A stretch of 64,000 nucleotides of DNA from Mesorhizobium sp. NZP2298 (GTDB taxonomy: Bacteria; Pseudomonadota; Alphaproteobacteria; Rhizobiales; Rhizobiaceae). Shown piece after piece: positions 35,238 through 44,848 of the stretch (positions are counted from its first letter, which is position 1; each line of letters opens with the position of its first letter). The stretch covers positions 5,468,001 through 5,532,000 of the forward strand of contig NZ_CP033365.1 of assembly GCF_013170825.1 (NCBI RefSeq), read 5' to 3'. Made by a program: the position numbers and the translations under genes. The notes beneath the pieces are model-generated. The model had not been told where the DNA came from and did not search any database. It was given only the letters and a program-made list of their open reading frames with translations.

Positions 35238-36155
35238 ATGCAACGCGTGACCTTCGACCTCGACGTTCTCCGCAGTTTCGTCACCGGCATGGAGCTCGGC
35301 AGCTTTGCCAAGGCCGCCGACCGGCTTGGCCGCTCGACCTCGGCGGTCAGCGCGCAGTTGAAGAAGCTGGAAGAGCAGGCAGCGACGCCGATCTTCCGCA
35401 AATCGGGGCGCGGCCTCGCCTTGACGGAGGCCGGCGAGACCATGCTCGGCTATGCGCGCCGGCTGATCGAGCTGAATGACGAGGCGGTGGCGGCAATCCA
35501 TGATGTCGAGCTGGAGGGCTGGGTGCGGCTCGGCCTGCAGGAGGATTTCGGCGAGGCGGTGCTGCCGGATGTGCTCGGCCGCTTCGCCCGTGCCCACCCC
35601 AAGGTGAAGATCGAGGCCAGGATCGCGCGCAGCTTCGAACTCGCCGACAAGATCACGTCAGGCAGTCTCGATATCGCGCTTGCCTGGCACAATGGCACGA
35701 TGCTGCCCTATAGCGAGCACGTCGCCGACGTTCCAATGCGCTGGATCGGTCCGACCAAGCGCATCGAGACCAGCCTGCGCGACGGCGAGCCGCTGCCGCT
35801 GGTGGCACTCGAAGCGCCATGCCTGCTGCGCACAGTGGCGACGGAAACGCTCGACCGCGCCGGATTGCCATGGCGCATGGCCTTCTCCAGCCCGAGCCTT
35901 GGCGGCATATGGGCGGCCGTGGCCGCGGGGCTGGGGTTGACGATCCGCACCGACATTGGCCTGCCGGCCAGCGTCAGCGCGATGAAGCCGGAGATTGCCG
36001 GCCTGCCGGGGCTGCCCAAGATGGCTCTGTACCTGCATCGCCGGGATGCCGAACTCGAGCCGGTGGCGGCGCGCCTCGCCGATATACTGCTGGAGGCGGC
36101 GCGACAGGCACTACCCGACAATGCGCGGACTGCCGGCCTACGCGCCGTGGCCTGA
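35238..36155 (+). CDS. LysR family transcriptional regulator
   Basis: The 305 residues have a LysR winged helix (LDVLRSFVTGMELGSFAKAA, DRLGRSTSAVSAQLKKLEE) and an effector domain from about residue 95. It is divergent from an MFS carrier with two 15-bp dyads between the genes, so it probably controls the carrier and itself. The substrate is unknown. Confidence 0.93.
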   Translation: MQRVTFDLDVLRSFVTGMELGSFAKAADRLGRSTSAVSAQLKKLEEQAATPIFRKSGRGLALTEAGETMLGYARRLIELNDEAVAAIHDVELEGWVRLGLQEDFGEAVLPDVLGRFARAHPKVKIEARIARSFELADKITSGSLDIALAWHNGTMLPYSEHVADVPMRWIGPTKRIETSLRDGEPLPLVALEAPCLLRTVATETLDRAGLPWRMAFSSPSLGGIWAAVAAGLGLTIRTDIGLPASVSAMKPEIAGLPGLPKMALYLHRRDAELEPVAARLADILLEAARQALPDNARTAGLRAVA

Positions 36156-36172
36156 TCGGACGAGCGCCAGGC

Positions 36173-37612
36173 TCAGCCGCGTTTCTTGGCCCGGCCGGCG
36201 AACGGGTTGTCCGAGGTTCGCAGCGCGATGCGGATCGGCACGCCCGGCATGTCGAACGCTTCGCGCAGGCTGTTGGAGAGATAACGCACATAGGATTGCG
36301 GCATCGCATCCGGGCGCGAGCACTGGACCACGAAGCCCGGCGGCCGCGTCTTGGCCTGCGTGACATATTTGACCTTCAGCCGGCGCCCGGCAACGGCGGG
36401 CGGCGGATGATGCGCCAGGATGGCTTCAAGCCAGCGGTTGAGCTTGCCGGTCGAGACGCGGCTGTTCCAGACCTTGTGGGTCCTCAGCACCGCGTCCATC
36501 AGCTTGTCGAGGCCGCGCCCTGTCTCGGCCGAGACCGGAACGGCCTGGATGCCGCGTACCTGCGGCAGCAGCCGCTCGGTCTTTTCGCGCAGTTCCGCCA
36601 GAAGTTCCTGCGGATGATCGATCAGATCCCATTTGTTGAAAGCGATCACCGGCGCCCTGCCCTCGCGGATGATCAGGTCGGCGATCTGCAGATCCTGCTT
36701 CTCGAAGGGGATCGTGGCGTCGAGCACGATGATGACGATCTCGGCGAAACGGATGGCGCGCAAGCCGTCCTGCACCGACATCACTTCCAGCTTTTCGTGG
36801 ATCCTGGCCTTGCGGCGCATGCCGGCCGTATCGAACAATTTCAGCCGGCGGCCATGCCAATCCCAGTCGACCGAGATGGAATCGCGGGTGATGCCGGCTT
36901 CCGGTCCTGTCAGCAGCCGCTCCTCGCCGATCAGCGCATTGATCAGCGTCGACTTGCCGGCATTCGGACGGCCGACGACGGCGATGCGCATCGGCTTGGT
37001 GTCGTCGTAAGTGTGCGTATCCTCGGCGTCGGGATCGGCAATGTCCTCGCCGATCAGCACCTCGGTGGCGGCGATCTCGTCGTCTTCGCCCTCTTCCTCC
37101 TCACCAAAGGCGCGCGCCTCGCCGAGTGCCGCGATCACCGCGTCGCGCAGATCGGGCATGCCCTGGCCATGTTCGGCCGAAACCGGGATCGGCTCGCCAA
37201 GGCCGAGTTCCCAGGCTTCCAACATGCCGCCCTGGGCGCCTTTCGCCTCGGCCTTGTTGGCGACCAGAACGACCGGCTTGCCGGATTTGCGTACGATTTC
37301 CGCAAAGGTCCTGTCGTCCGGCAGCAGGCCGGACTTGGCATCGATGGTGAAGAAGATCAGGTCGGCTTCTTGGATGGCGATCTCGGTCTGCGCACGCATG
37401 CGGCCAGGCAGGGTCGAGGCGGCGGCATCCTCGAAACCGGCTGTGTCGATGACATCGAAATGCAGGTCGTAGAGCTTGGCGGCGTGGACGCGACGATCGC
37501 GGGTGACGCCCGGCGTGTCGTCGACCAGCGCCAGCTTCCTCCCCACCAGCCGATTGAAAAGCGTCGATTTGCCGACGTTAGGTCTGCCGATAATGGCGAC
37601 TTTGAAGGTCAT
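36173..37612 (-). CDS. der: Ribosome biogenesis GTPase Der (EngA)
   Basis: This double GTPase is needed for assembly of the 50S ribosomal subunit. The 479 residues hold two G domains with P-loops GRPNVGKST (about 9-17) and GRPNAGKST (about 214-222), G3 motifs DTAGF and DTAGM, and a C-terminal KH-like domain. An acidic linker (about 170-200, EEEEGEDDE) joins the G domains and is longer than in many homologues. The gene ends next to a LysR gene in convergent orientation. Confidence 0.97.
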   Translation of the reverse strand: MTFKVAIIGRPNVGKSTLFNRLVGRKLALVDDTPGVTRDRRVHAAKLYDLHFDVIDTAGFEDAAASTLPGRMRAQTEIAIQEADLIFFTIDAKSGLLPDDRTFAEIVRKSGKPVVLVANKAEAKGAQGGMLEAWELGLGEPIPVSAEHGQGMPDLRDAVIAALGEARAFGEEEEGEDDEIAATEVLIGEDIADPDAEDTHTYDDTKPMRIAVVGRPNAGKSTLINALIGEERLLTGPEAGITRDSISVDWDWHGRRLKLFDTAGMRRKARIHEKLEVMSVQDGLRAIRFAEIVIIVLDATIPFEKQDLQIADLIIREGRAPVIAFNKWDLIDHPQELLAELREKTERLLPQVRGIQAVPVSAETGRGLDKLMDAVLRTHKVWNSRVSTGKLNRWLEAILAHHPPPAVAGRRLKVKYVTQAKTRPPGFVVQCSRPDAMPQSYVRYLSNSLREAFDMPGVPIRIALRTSDNPFAGRAKKRG

Positions 37613-37625
37613 AAGGTCCTACAAT

Positions 37626-37675
37626 CATGCATGTCGCTATCCCAAAACCGCTGCACACTTTTGGGCGACATGCAT
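37626..37675. repeat. Intergenic palindromic repeat, copy C
   Basis: CATGCATGTCG, CCCAAAACCG, then TTTTGGGCGACATGCAT form the best preserved copy of the three. It lies upstream of der and immediately past the YfgM-like gene stop at 37676. The arms could form a stem of about 17 bp with mismatches. Confidence 0.88.
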
Positions 37676-38341
37676 TTACGAGGCATTGCCCGAGCCGCGG
37701 ATCAGCTCGGACATGAGCGTTGCCCGCTCGCGGGTGTTGCGTGGGGCGCCGTCATCGGCGGCGATCTGGTCGAACAGTTTCAGCGCGTCCTGGGTCTTGC
37801 CTTCCTTCCAGGCAGCAAGGCCAAGCGCCTCCCGTGCCGTATGGCGCAGTGTGTTGGTGTCCGATGTAAGCGCCTCGACGCGGCTGGAAACGTCGGCGAA
37901 GGAGCCGTGATCGACGAGCAGCAACGCTGCCCGCAGCCGCGCCATGTCGCGGATGCCCTGGGGTATGGCGGTGTCGGCGGCGACTTCGTCGAAGTCCTTG
38001 ACGGCGGCATCGGTGTCGCCCTTGCTCGCCTTGACGGTGGCGGCGCGCATGCGGGCAAGCAGGGGATAGGCGCCGTAGCCATCCTTCTCCAACTGATCGA
38101 GCGCGGCCAGCGCCTCGTCGTTCTTGCCGTCATTGGCAAGCTTCAGCGCCTGCGAGAACGCATCGCCCGAGCGGTTGGCGCGCGTCTCGTCCCAATAGCG
38201 ATAGCCGACGAAAGCAGCGGTGCCGAGCACCACGAGGACCGCAATGACAAGCAAGGCCGGGCCGAAACGGTCCCACAGCGCCTGCGCCTGTTCGCGACGG
38301 ATCTCGTCATTCACTTCACGGATAAAACTGTCGTCGGACAT
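37676..38341 (-). CDS. YfgM-like membrane-anchored TPR protein
   Basis: The 221 residues begin with a charged cytosolic segment (DDSFIREVNDEIRREQAQAL) and one membrane helix (about 28-48; LLVIAVLVVLGTAAFVGYRY). A periplasmic TPR-like domain follows (about 58-215). This is the YfgM/Tol-Pal-like tetratricopeptide form that E. coli encodes near bamB and der. Here der follows it on the same strand, which matches that context. It may act as a periplasmic chaperone partner of the translocon. Confidence 0.85.
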   Translation of the reverse strand: MSDDSFIREVNDEIRREQAQALWDRFGPALLVIAVLVVLGTAAFVGYRYWDETRANRSGDAFSQALKLANDGKNDEALAALDQLEKDGYGAYPLLARMRAATVKASKGDTDAAVKDFDEVAADTAIPQGIRDMARLRAALLLVDHGSFADVSSRVEALTSDTNTLRHTAREALGLAAWKEGKTQDALKLFDQIAADDGAPRNTRERATLMSELIRGSGNAS

Positions 38342-38557
38342 CAATCAAAACCACTTTTGCCCCGGGCCGGGGCGGTTCATGAGCCCGCGTTTTAGCGAAA
38401 TTTTGTCGGCATGGAAGGGGTTCGGGCGGAAAATCGCCCATTCCCCAGGGCAAACGGATGTTTGCTCCGGGCAAACGGACAAAATGACCCAATCGCACCC
38501 ACGCCACATTTCGGGGATAGCCGGCTTGCTGACCGCCCGGAGCCTGTAAGTTTGCCG

Positions 38558-39574
38558 ATGCCTCGTTTGTCTCGCGTTGTTGCGTTCTCTCTTGCCTCGC
38601 TCGCCGCTGCCGGCGCGGCTCTGGCCGATCCGCCCGCGCCGCCAATGCCGGCAAAGCCGGCAAAGCCGAAGCAGGTCGTCATCATCTCCTTCGACAGCGC
38701 CCGCGACATCTCGCAATGGAAGCGCAGCCGGGCGCTGGCGCAGCGCACCGGCGCGCATTTCACCTATTTTCTCTCCTGCGTCTTCCTGCTGTCGCCGGAG
38801 ACGCGCAAGGAATACACCGCACCCGGCAAGACATCAGGCAAATCCAACATCGGCTTTGCCGCCTCCAAACAGGAAGTCGCCGAACGGCTCGACCAGATCG
38901 GCCTTGCCGCGCATGAAGGCCACGACATTGCCAGCCACGCCTGCGGTCATTTCGACGGCAAGGAATGGAGCAAGGCCGACTGGCTGAAGGAGTTCGCCTC
39001 GTTCGAGCACATTCTCGAGAACGCCTATGCGATCAACGGCATCGCGCCTGAACCGCAGGGCTGGCGTGATTTCGCGCGACACGCCGTTGTCGGCTTCCGC
39101 GCGCCGTATCTGTCGACGAGCAAGACGCTTTACGAGGCCTTGCCTGCCGCCGGCTACGAATTCGACGCCAGCGGCGTCTCGCAAGGCCCTGCCCTGCCGC
39201 CGACCGTCGGCGGCATCACGCGCTTTTCACTGCCGCAGATCCCGGAAGGACCGAAATCACGGCCGGTGATCGCGATGGACTACAATCTGTATGTCAGGCA
39301 TTCCGGCGGCTTCGAGCGGCCGAGCAAGGCGGGCGAATTCGCCGACCGGACCTATCAGGCGTTTCGCGCCGCGTTCGATACGCAGTATCAGGGCAAGCGC
39401 ATTCCGCTGGAACTCGGCTTCCATTTCACGCTGATGAATGACGGCGCGTATTGGGACGCGCTGGAGCGCTTTGCCGGCGAGGTCTGCGTGAAGGCCGATG
39501 TCGAATGCATCAGTTTTCGCGATTATGTCACGCGGCAAAGCGCTGGCCAGAAGCAGGCAACGGTCGGCGGCTGA
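38558..39574 (+). CDS. Exported polysaccharide deacetylase-family protein
   Basis: The 338-residue protein has a signal peptide (RVVAFSLASLAAAGAALA) and a NodB-type fold. Visible motifs are VVIISFDSARD (first metal Asp region), EGHDIASHACGHFDG (paired His metal ligands) and VGFRAPYLSTSK. It probably removes acetyl groups from a cell-envelope polysaccharide or peptidoglycan. ATG 38558 is chosen because it leads straight into the signal peptide. It is convergent with bacA. Confidence 0.85.
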   Translation: MPRLSRVVAFSLASLAAAGAALADPPAPPMPAKPAKPKQVVIISFDSARDISQWKRSRALAQRTGAHFTYFLSCVFLLSPETRKEYTAPGKTSGKSNIGFAASKQEVAERLDQIGLAAHEGHDIASHACGHFDGKEWSKADWLKEFASFEHILENAYAINGIAPEPQGWRDFARHAVVGFRAPYLSTSKTLYEALPAAGYEFDASGVSQGPALPPTVGGITRFSLPQIPEGPKSRPVIAMDYNLYVRHSGGFERPSKAGEFADRTYQAFRAAFDTQYQGKRIPLELGFHFTLMNDGAYWDALERFAGEVCVKADVECISFRDYVTRQSAGQKQATVGG

Positions 39575-39609
39575 GCCGCCAACCCGTTTCGGATCAAACC
39601 CAAATCTTC

Positions 39610-40869
39610 TCAGGCCGGATCTTCGGCGCCATGTCTTGCCAGGTAACGCTGGTCGATCTCGGGCAGTGGCTCACCCAGGAGCGTGGCCTCGAAGGCGCGC
39701 AAGCGCTTGTGGACCGACTGAAGCTCGACGATGGTCGACCAGGAGGTCAGCAGAAACTGCAGCGAACCCGTCACCTTACCAAAGGCGTTCGAGATCTGGT
39801 TCAGCGCGCCGAACGTTATCTTGTGGGCGACCAGAGACGGACCCAGGATCAGCAGGGAGAAAATATTATCGGCCTGCAGGTAGGTGTACCGGACGACGTT
39901 GAAATAGATGTAGTGGAAATAGAGCCTGAAATAATTGTGCCTGACATTGGCGAACAGCTCGGCGGTGGTTGCAGGCTGTGCACGGTCCGCATGATCCTCG
40001 CCGTAAACCAGTTCCTTGCGGTAAGCGGCCTCGACGCGCTGGTTACGGAACTGCAGCCCCGGAAGCTTCAGGCCGGCTATCATCACCGAGATCGTTCCGA
40101 ACAGACACCAGGCCAGTGCCGCGACCACCAGGGGCTGGGGGATCGCGCCGATGATCGGCAACTCGCTGATATGGGCCTGCAACTGGATCATGACCGGCAG
40201 GAAGGCGATCAAGGTCATGATCGACTGTACAAAGCTGGAGCCGAGATCTTCCATGATCTGCGAGAACCGCATCGTGTCTTCCTGGATACGCTGCGAGGCA
40301 CCCTCGATATGGCGCAACCTGGCCCAGTTCTCGATGAAGTAGTTGTTCATCGCCGTGCGCCAACGGAAGATCCAGTGGCTGACGATGAAGGCATTGACCA
40401 CCTGCACATTCATGCCGACCAGCGCGAGCCATGAGAAGTCGGCCAGTCCGGTATAGAATTCACCGTTGGTCGACTTGCCGGTGCCTGACATCAGCCCTTG
40501 CACATAGTCAAAGAACGGCCCGTACCAGGCGTTGACGGCGACGCTGACCTGCACATTGAAATAGATGAAGAACAGGATGACCGCCGTCATCAGGATCGAC
40601 CAGCGCTGCCAGGGATGCGGCGAATACCAGCTCCAGAACGCGTAGAAGATGGCCACGCAGACCACGAAGTAGATATAGAACCAGAGGAACGGCTTCGACA
40701 CCAGCACCGCAATGCCGATGATCGGCGGCGCGTCGGCGGCCGCCGCCGGCAGGCCGAAGACGGCGCCCAATTGCTCACCACCGAAAAACCAGAACAGGAT
40801 CGCCGCAAGGCTCCAGATGGCGGCCGAAGAAAAGAAGAGCTTCGGCTGCGGGAAGAAGGATACGAACAC
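39610..40869 (-). CDS. bacA: BacA/SbmA family peptide transporter
   Basis: The 419-residue inner-membrane protein starts VFVSFFPQPKLFFSSAAIWS, which aligns with the SbmA start pattern. It shows the family features FNVQVSVAVNAWYGPFFDYV and HWIFRWRTAMNNYF and about seven to eight membrane segments. In rhizobia BacA imports peptides such as nodule-specific cysteine-rich peptides and affects very-long-chain fatty acids of lipid A. GTG 40869 has AAGGAA upstream. A polysaccharide deacetylase gene is convergent. Confidence 0.95.
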   Translation of the reverse strand: MFVSFFPQPKLFFSSAAIWSLAAILFWFFGGEQLGAVFGLPAAAADAPPIIGIAVLVSKPFLWFYIYFVVCVAIFYAFWSWYSPHPWQRWSILMTAVILFFIYFNVQVSVAVNAWYGPFFDYVQGLMSGTGKSTNGEFYTGLADFSWLALVGMNVQVVNAFIVSHWIFRWRTAMNNYFIENWARLRHIEGASQRIQEDTMRFSQIMEDLGSSFVQSIMTLIAFLPVMIQLQAHISELPIIGAIPQPLVVAALAWCLFGTISVMIAGLKLPGLQFRNQRVEAAYRKELVYGEDHADRAQPATTAELFANVRHNYFRLYFHYIYFNVVRYTYLQADNIFSLLILGPSLVAHKITFGALNQISNAFGKVTGSLQFLLTSWSTIVELQSVHKRLRAFEATLLGEPLPEIDQRYLARHGAEDPA

Positions 40870-40980
40870 TGGGCGAATTCCTTGCTTTAGGCGCAAATCA
40901 GCTGACAACAGCGGGCATAAAGTCACACATTAGGGGGAAAGAAAATGCCTGCCCGATGCCCGGTGCCAGCAAGACCACAA

Positions 40981-42138
40981 TCATGGCGATTTTGGCGCGG
41001 CCGACCAGGTGACGGCGCCGGAGACGACCAGCATGGCCGCGGCGAGGAGCGAAGCGAGGAAGAAATCACCTGACATCTGCGCCAAAAAACCGGCAACGAT
41101 CGGGCCGATGATCTGGCCCAGGCCGAACGACGCCGTCATCAACGCAAAGATGCGCCGGGGCGCCTTTGGCGCCTGCTGGCGTGCGGCCTGCAAGCCAAGC
41201 GCGGTGATGGCGATGAAGGTGCCGCCGAGCAGCAGGCCGCCGAGCAGCGGCCCCGTATATCCGCCAAGCGCCACGCTGGCGGTGACGCCGATCACTTCTA
41301 TGAAACATGCGAGCGCATAGGCGGCGTAGAGGCCAATCCGCGCGGCGATCTTCTGCCACAGCCACGTCGAGGGAAAACCGGCAAGGCCGGCGACCAGCCA
41401 CACCATGGCCTCGAAGACGCGGCTGCCGCCGCCCTGGCGGACGATGGCGACCAGGAATGTCGCGGTCACCACATAGCCAAAACCGAACAGGCCGTAGGCG
41501 ACGATGATCTTCATCAGCGACCGGGCTTTCGGCAGGGCCGGCTCACGGGCGGCTTCGCCGTTGACAAGCGGGCCCTCGTTCGCCAGCAGCGCCACGACGA
41601 CCAAGCCGCAAGCCGAAATCAGAGCCGACCACAACCAGCCCGCCGCCCAGCCGGCATGTTCAGTGACCAGCACCGCCATCATCACCGCCGAGATCGCCAT
41701 GCCGAGCCCGACACCGCCGAAATGCCAGGCCTGCAGGTCGCCACGACCGGCGGCATTGATATGGCTGAAAACGATGCTGGCCATGAAGACCATGACGAAG
41801 GCGCTGGCCAGACCCGCCAGAAAGCGGATGAGGAGAAAGGCGGGCATGGCGTCGGTCAGCCCCATCAGCGCGGCCAGGACAGTGCTGGCGCCAAGAGCCG
41901 CCAACATCAGCAGACGTTCCCGGCCATGCGCCCAACCACCGGCCGCGGCAAACGCACCGACGAGATAGCCGAGATAATTGGCCGAAGCTATCCACCCGGC
42001 ATTGGCCGGCGACAGATGCAGCTCTTCCATCATGCCGGGCAGGATCGGCGTGTAGACGAAGCGGCCGATGCCCATGGCGACGGCCAGCGCGATCATGCCG
42101 GCGACGGTGAAGCGAAGCGCTGCTGAGGTCGATTTCAT
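40981..42138 (-). CDS. YbfB/YjiJ-type MFS transporter
   Basis: The 385-residue carrier has about 12 membrane segments and the group-specific start RFTVAGMIALAVAMGIGRF, VYTPILPGMMEE, and SANYLGYLVGAFAA. These match the YbfB/YjiJ MFS group, whose substrates are unknown. ATG 42138 is used. The gene is divergent from the region holding a small gene and a LysR regulator. Confidence 0.92.
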   Translation of the reverse strand: MKSTSAALRFTVAGMIALAVAMGIGRFVYTPILPGMMEELHLSPANAGWIASANYLGYLVGAFAAAGGWAHGRERLLMLAALGASTVLAALMGLTDAMPAFLLIRFLAGLASAFVMVFMASIVFSHINAAGRGDLQAWHFGGVGLGMAISAVMMAVLVTEHAGWAAGWLWSALISACGLVVVALLANEGPLVNGEAAREPALPKARSLMKIIVAYGLFGFGYVVTATFLVAIVRQGGGSRVFEAMVWLVAGLAGFPSTWLWQKIAARIGLYAAYALACFIEVIGVTASVALGGYTGPLLGGLLLGGTFIAITALGLQAARQQAPKAPRRIFALMTASFGLGQIIGPIVAGFLAQMSGDFFLASLLAAAMLVVSGAVTWSAAPKSP

Positions 42139-42256
42139 TGCGGCGCACAATAAATGCCGGCGCCGCCGAAACAACCGCATTTCGTTGGGCCAATACGACC
42201 GCCAATGCGCCACGCTTTGTCCGACATTTCCTCAAGCCGGACCGCGCGGCCTCGGC

Positions 42257-42481
42257 TCAGCGGCGTTCACCCAAACCGGCAGGGGGTGAGCAGGTCTCGT
42301 GCTCGGTTAGCCGTGCCGTCAGCCTGAACGGCATGTCGCCGAGTTCGCGCTCCGACATGGTGTTCAGCACAGGATGTGAAAGCGGATCTGTCAGCCATCC
42401 CTGTGCCTCGCTCCCTGAGTGAGGCACGCATGAGGCATTCGCGGCGAACATGCCCCTCAGCGACGACACCATCCTCAGCAT
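42257..42481 (-). CDS. Putative small protein
   Basis: This minus-strand frame encodes 74 residues, including GWLTDPLSHPVLNTMSERELGD, a pattern I associate with small rhizobial hypothetical proteins. ATG 42481 has GGAG at moderate spacing; ATG 42508 and 42472 are alternatives. It has no signal peptide and only two cysteines. The surrounding 440-bp gap shows no other gene. Confidence 0.42.
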   Translation of the reverse strand: MLRMVSSLRGMFAANASCVPHSGSEAQGWLTDPLSHPVLNTMSERELGDMPFRLTARLTEHETCSPPAGLGERR

Positions 42482-42541
42482 TTCCGGCTCCGCGGGTCTG
42501 TCTCCCATCAACAAAGTCTGCCGTTCCGATGTGAGTTTCAA

Positions 42542-42577
42542 TTGAGATTTCGGCCGGACCAGTTTAGAAAATCTCAA
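42542..42577. promoter_or_regulatory. Inverted repeat just before the LysR start
   Basis: TTGAGATTT (42542-42550) and AAATCTCAA (42569-42577) are perfectly complementary and separated by 18 bp. The right arm touches the LysR ATG at 42578. It is a good candidate for autoregulatory binding. Confidence 0.52.
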
Positions 42578-43570
42578 ATGGCCATGCTCAATCGCGTTCA
42601 TCTCAACGGCCTTCGGGCCGTCGAAACGGTTGCCCGTCTCGGCTCGCTTGCAGCGGCCGCCGGCGAGCTCAACGTTTCCGCCAGCGCCGTCAGCCAGCAG
42701 ATAAGCCGCACCGAAAAACAGCTCGGCCAGGCGCTGTTCGAGCGCACGGCCAGCGGTCTCGTGCTGACCGAATTCGGCGCCGTGTTCGCAACCCGCCTTG
42801 GCGCTGGATTTCGCGAGCTCACCCAGGCCGTGGCGCTGGCAGACGAAACGACCCAATGCACCCTGGTGGTTTCGGTGGCGCCGGCCTTTGCCTCGAAATG
42901 GCTGCTGCCGCGACTGTCGCGCCACTTCGACCGGCATCCCAATGTGCTGCTGCGCATCGACGCCTCGGTGCGGCTGGCCAATCTGGATCATTCCGACATC
43001 GACATCGCCATCCGGCTTGGCGACGGCAAATGGCCTGGCGGGCGCGCGGAACTGCTTCTGGCGCAGGAAGTTTTCCCGGTCTGCGCACCCGGCATCGCCA
43101 GGAAATTGAGCTCGATCGAGGACCTTGCCCAGACCTGCGCCATCACCGACGAGCGGGCGATGATCAACTGGGACAGCTGGTTCGCCGCCGCCGGTGTTGC
43201 GCCCGTCACCTTCCAGAAGGGCGCCCGCTTCACCGATCCGATGCTATGCCTGGACTCGGCGATTGCCGGCCATGGCGTGATGCTGGGCTGGCAGTTGCTG
43301 ACGGCGGATGCGCTGGCCGATGGACGGCTGGTGGCGCCGTTCGGAATCCGTGCCCAGAGCGGGCTCGGTTACTGGCTGGTGACCTCGTCGACGAAGGCGG
43401 AAAGCCGCAAGGTTCGGGACTTCAAGATCTGGATCAAGGAAGAGATCGAGGCGACGATGGCGCAATTCAGATCGGCGACTACAGATCCCGGCGGCGCGAT
43501 CGCGGTGGAAAGCACCGCGTCCCCGGTCTATGTAGAGTCGGATATCCAACTACGGCAGGCAGGATCATGA
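42578..43570 (+). CDS. LysR family transcriptional regulator (GcvA-like)
   Basis: The 330 residues have the GcvA-type LysR winged helix (LNGLRAVETVARLGSLAAAA, GELNVSASAVSQQISRTEKQ) and a substrate-binding domain from about 95. The C-terminal 30 residues are longer than usual and low in order. Its TGA stop overlaps the ATG of the aminopeptidase gene by 4 bp (ATGA), so regulator and enzyme form one unit. ATG 42578 or 42584 may start it. Confidence 0.9.
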   Translation: MAMLNRVHLNGLRAVETVARLGSLAAAAGELNVSASAVSQQISRTEKQLGQALFERTASGLVLTEFGAVFATRLGAGFRELTQAVALADETTQCTLVVSVAPAFASKWLLPRLSRHFDRHPNVLLRIDASVRLANLDHSDIDIAIRLGDGKWPGGRAELLLAQEVFPVCAPGIARKLSSIEDLAQTCAITDERAMINWDSWFAAAGVAPVTFQKGARFTDPMLCLDSAIAGHGVMLGWQLLTADALADGRLVAPFGIRAQSGLGYWLVTSSTKAESRKVRDFKIWIKEEIEATMAQFRSATTDPGGAIAVESTASPVYVESDIQLRQAGS

Positions 43571-44823
43571 CCACACATTCGCGCGGCGTTTCCGCAACGA
43601 TCGACCCGGTGAAGCTCGACAGGCTGGCGGAAGTCGCCATCAAGGTCGGGCTGCAATTGCAGCCGGGACAGGATCTGGTGCTGACCTCGTCGATCGCGGC
43701 CCTGCCGCTGACCAGGCGCATCGTCGAACACGCCTACAAGGCCGGCGCCGGGCTGGTGACGCCGATCTTCAACGACGACGAGATGACGCTGGCGCGCTAC
43801 CGCTTCGGCGCCGACGCCGGTTTCGACCACGCCGCCGGCTGGCTCTATGAAGGCATGGCGAAGGCCTTTTCCAACAATGCGGCCAGGCTTGCCGTGCGCG
43901 GCGAGGATCCCTCGCTGCTGTCGGCGCAGGACCCGGCGAAAGTGGCGCGCGCCAACAAGGCGAATTCCATGGCCTACCAGCCGGCGCTGGAAAAGATCAC
44001 CGGCTTCGACATCAACTGGAACATCGTCGCCTATCCGGACCTCGCATGGGCCAAGCAGGTTTTTCCCGGCGATGCCGACGATGTCGCCGTGGTCAAGCTC
44101 GCCGATGCCATCTTCGCCGCCTCGCGAGTGGATGTGGAGGACCCGATCGGCAACTGGAAGGCGCACAATGCCGCTCTGCGCGGCCGCACCGAATGGCTGA
44201 ACGGCCATAATTTCCACGCGCTGCATTTCACCGGACCGGGCACCGACCTCACGGTCGGACTGGCGGACGGCCATGAATGGATGGGCGGCGCCTCGACCGC
44301 CAAGAACGGCATCACCTGCAATCCCAACATCCCGACCGAGGAGGTCTTCACCACGCCGCATGCCAGGCGGGTCGAGGGCCATGTCTCCTCGACCAAGCCA
44401 CTCTCCTACCAGGGCACGCTGATCGACGAGATCTCGGTGCGGTTCGAGGGCGGACGGATTGTCGAAGCCAAGGCTTCGAAGGGGGAGGATGTGCTTAAGA
44501 AAGTGCTCGACACCGACGAGGGATCGCGCCGTCTGGGCGAAGTCGCGCTGGTGCCGCATTCCTCGCCGATCTCGGCCAGCGGCCTGTTGTTCTTCAACAC
44601 GCTGTTCGACGAGAACGCCGCCTGCCACATCGCGCTCGGCCAATGCTATTCCAAGTGCTTCGTCAACGGCGCCTCGCTCAGCCAGGACGAGATCGCGGCC
44701 CGCGGTGGCAACAAGAGCTTCATCCACATCGACTGGATGATCGGTTCGGACAAGATCGACATAGACGGCGTCCACAAGGACGGCAGCCGCGTGGCGGTCA
44801 TGCGCAAGGGCGAGTGGGCCTGA
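43567..44823 (+). CDS. M29 family aminopeptidase
   Basis: The 418-residue metallo-aminopeptidase resembles the thermophilic AmpS/T group. It shows ALHFTGPGTDLTVGLADGHEW, NIPTEEVFTTPH, EVALVPHSSPIS, FFNTLFDENAACHIALG and SFIHIDWMIGS, which contain the Glu, His and Asp metal ligands of the family. It releases N-terminal residues from peptides in the cytosol. ATG 43567 overlaps the LysR stop, with GCAGGA upstream. DUF488 follows 25 bp later. Confidence 0.93.
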   Translation: MTTHSRGVSATIDPVKLDRLAEVAIKVGLQLQPGQDLVLTSSIAALPLTRRIVEHAYKAGAGLVTPIFNDDEMTLARYRFGADAGFDHAAGWLYEGMAKAFSNNAARLAVRGEDPSLLSAQDPAKVARANKANSMAYQPALEKITGFDINWNIVAYPDLAWAKQVFPGDADDVAVVKLADAIFAASRVDVEDPIGNWKAHNAALRGRTEWLNGHNFHALHFTGPGTDLTVGLADGHEWMGGASTAKNGITCNPNIPTEEVFTTPHARRVEGHVSSTKPLSYQGTLIDEISVRFEGGRIVEAKASKGEDVLKKVLDTDEGSRRLGEVALVPHSSPISASGLLFFNTLFDENAACHIALGQCYSKCFVNGASLSQDEIAARGGNKSFIHIDWMIGSDKIDIDGVHKDGSRVAVMRKGEWA

Positions 44824-44848
44824 CGGCTTGCCAGCCTGCGAGGGCGGG

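Noticed and set aside
35819..38395. Plus-strand open frame of about 858 codons opposite der and the YfgM-like gene
   Set aside because: It lies over the reverse strand of two well-supported genes, has an Arg/Gly/His-rich composition typical of antisense frames in GC-rich DNA, and shows no family motif.
42856..43566. Upstream extension of the aminopeptidase frame
   Set aside because: It overlaps the LysR gene in another frame. ATG 43567, with a ribosome-binding site and the 4-bp overlap, is the natural start.
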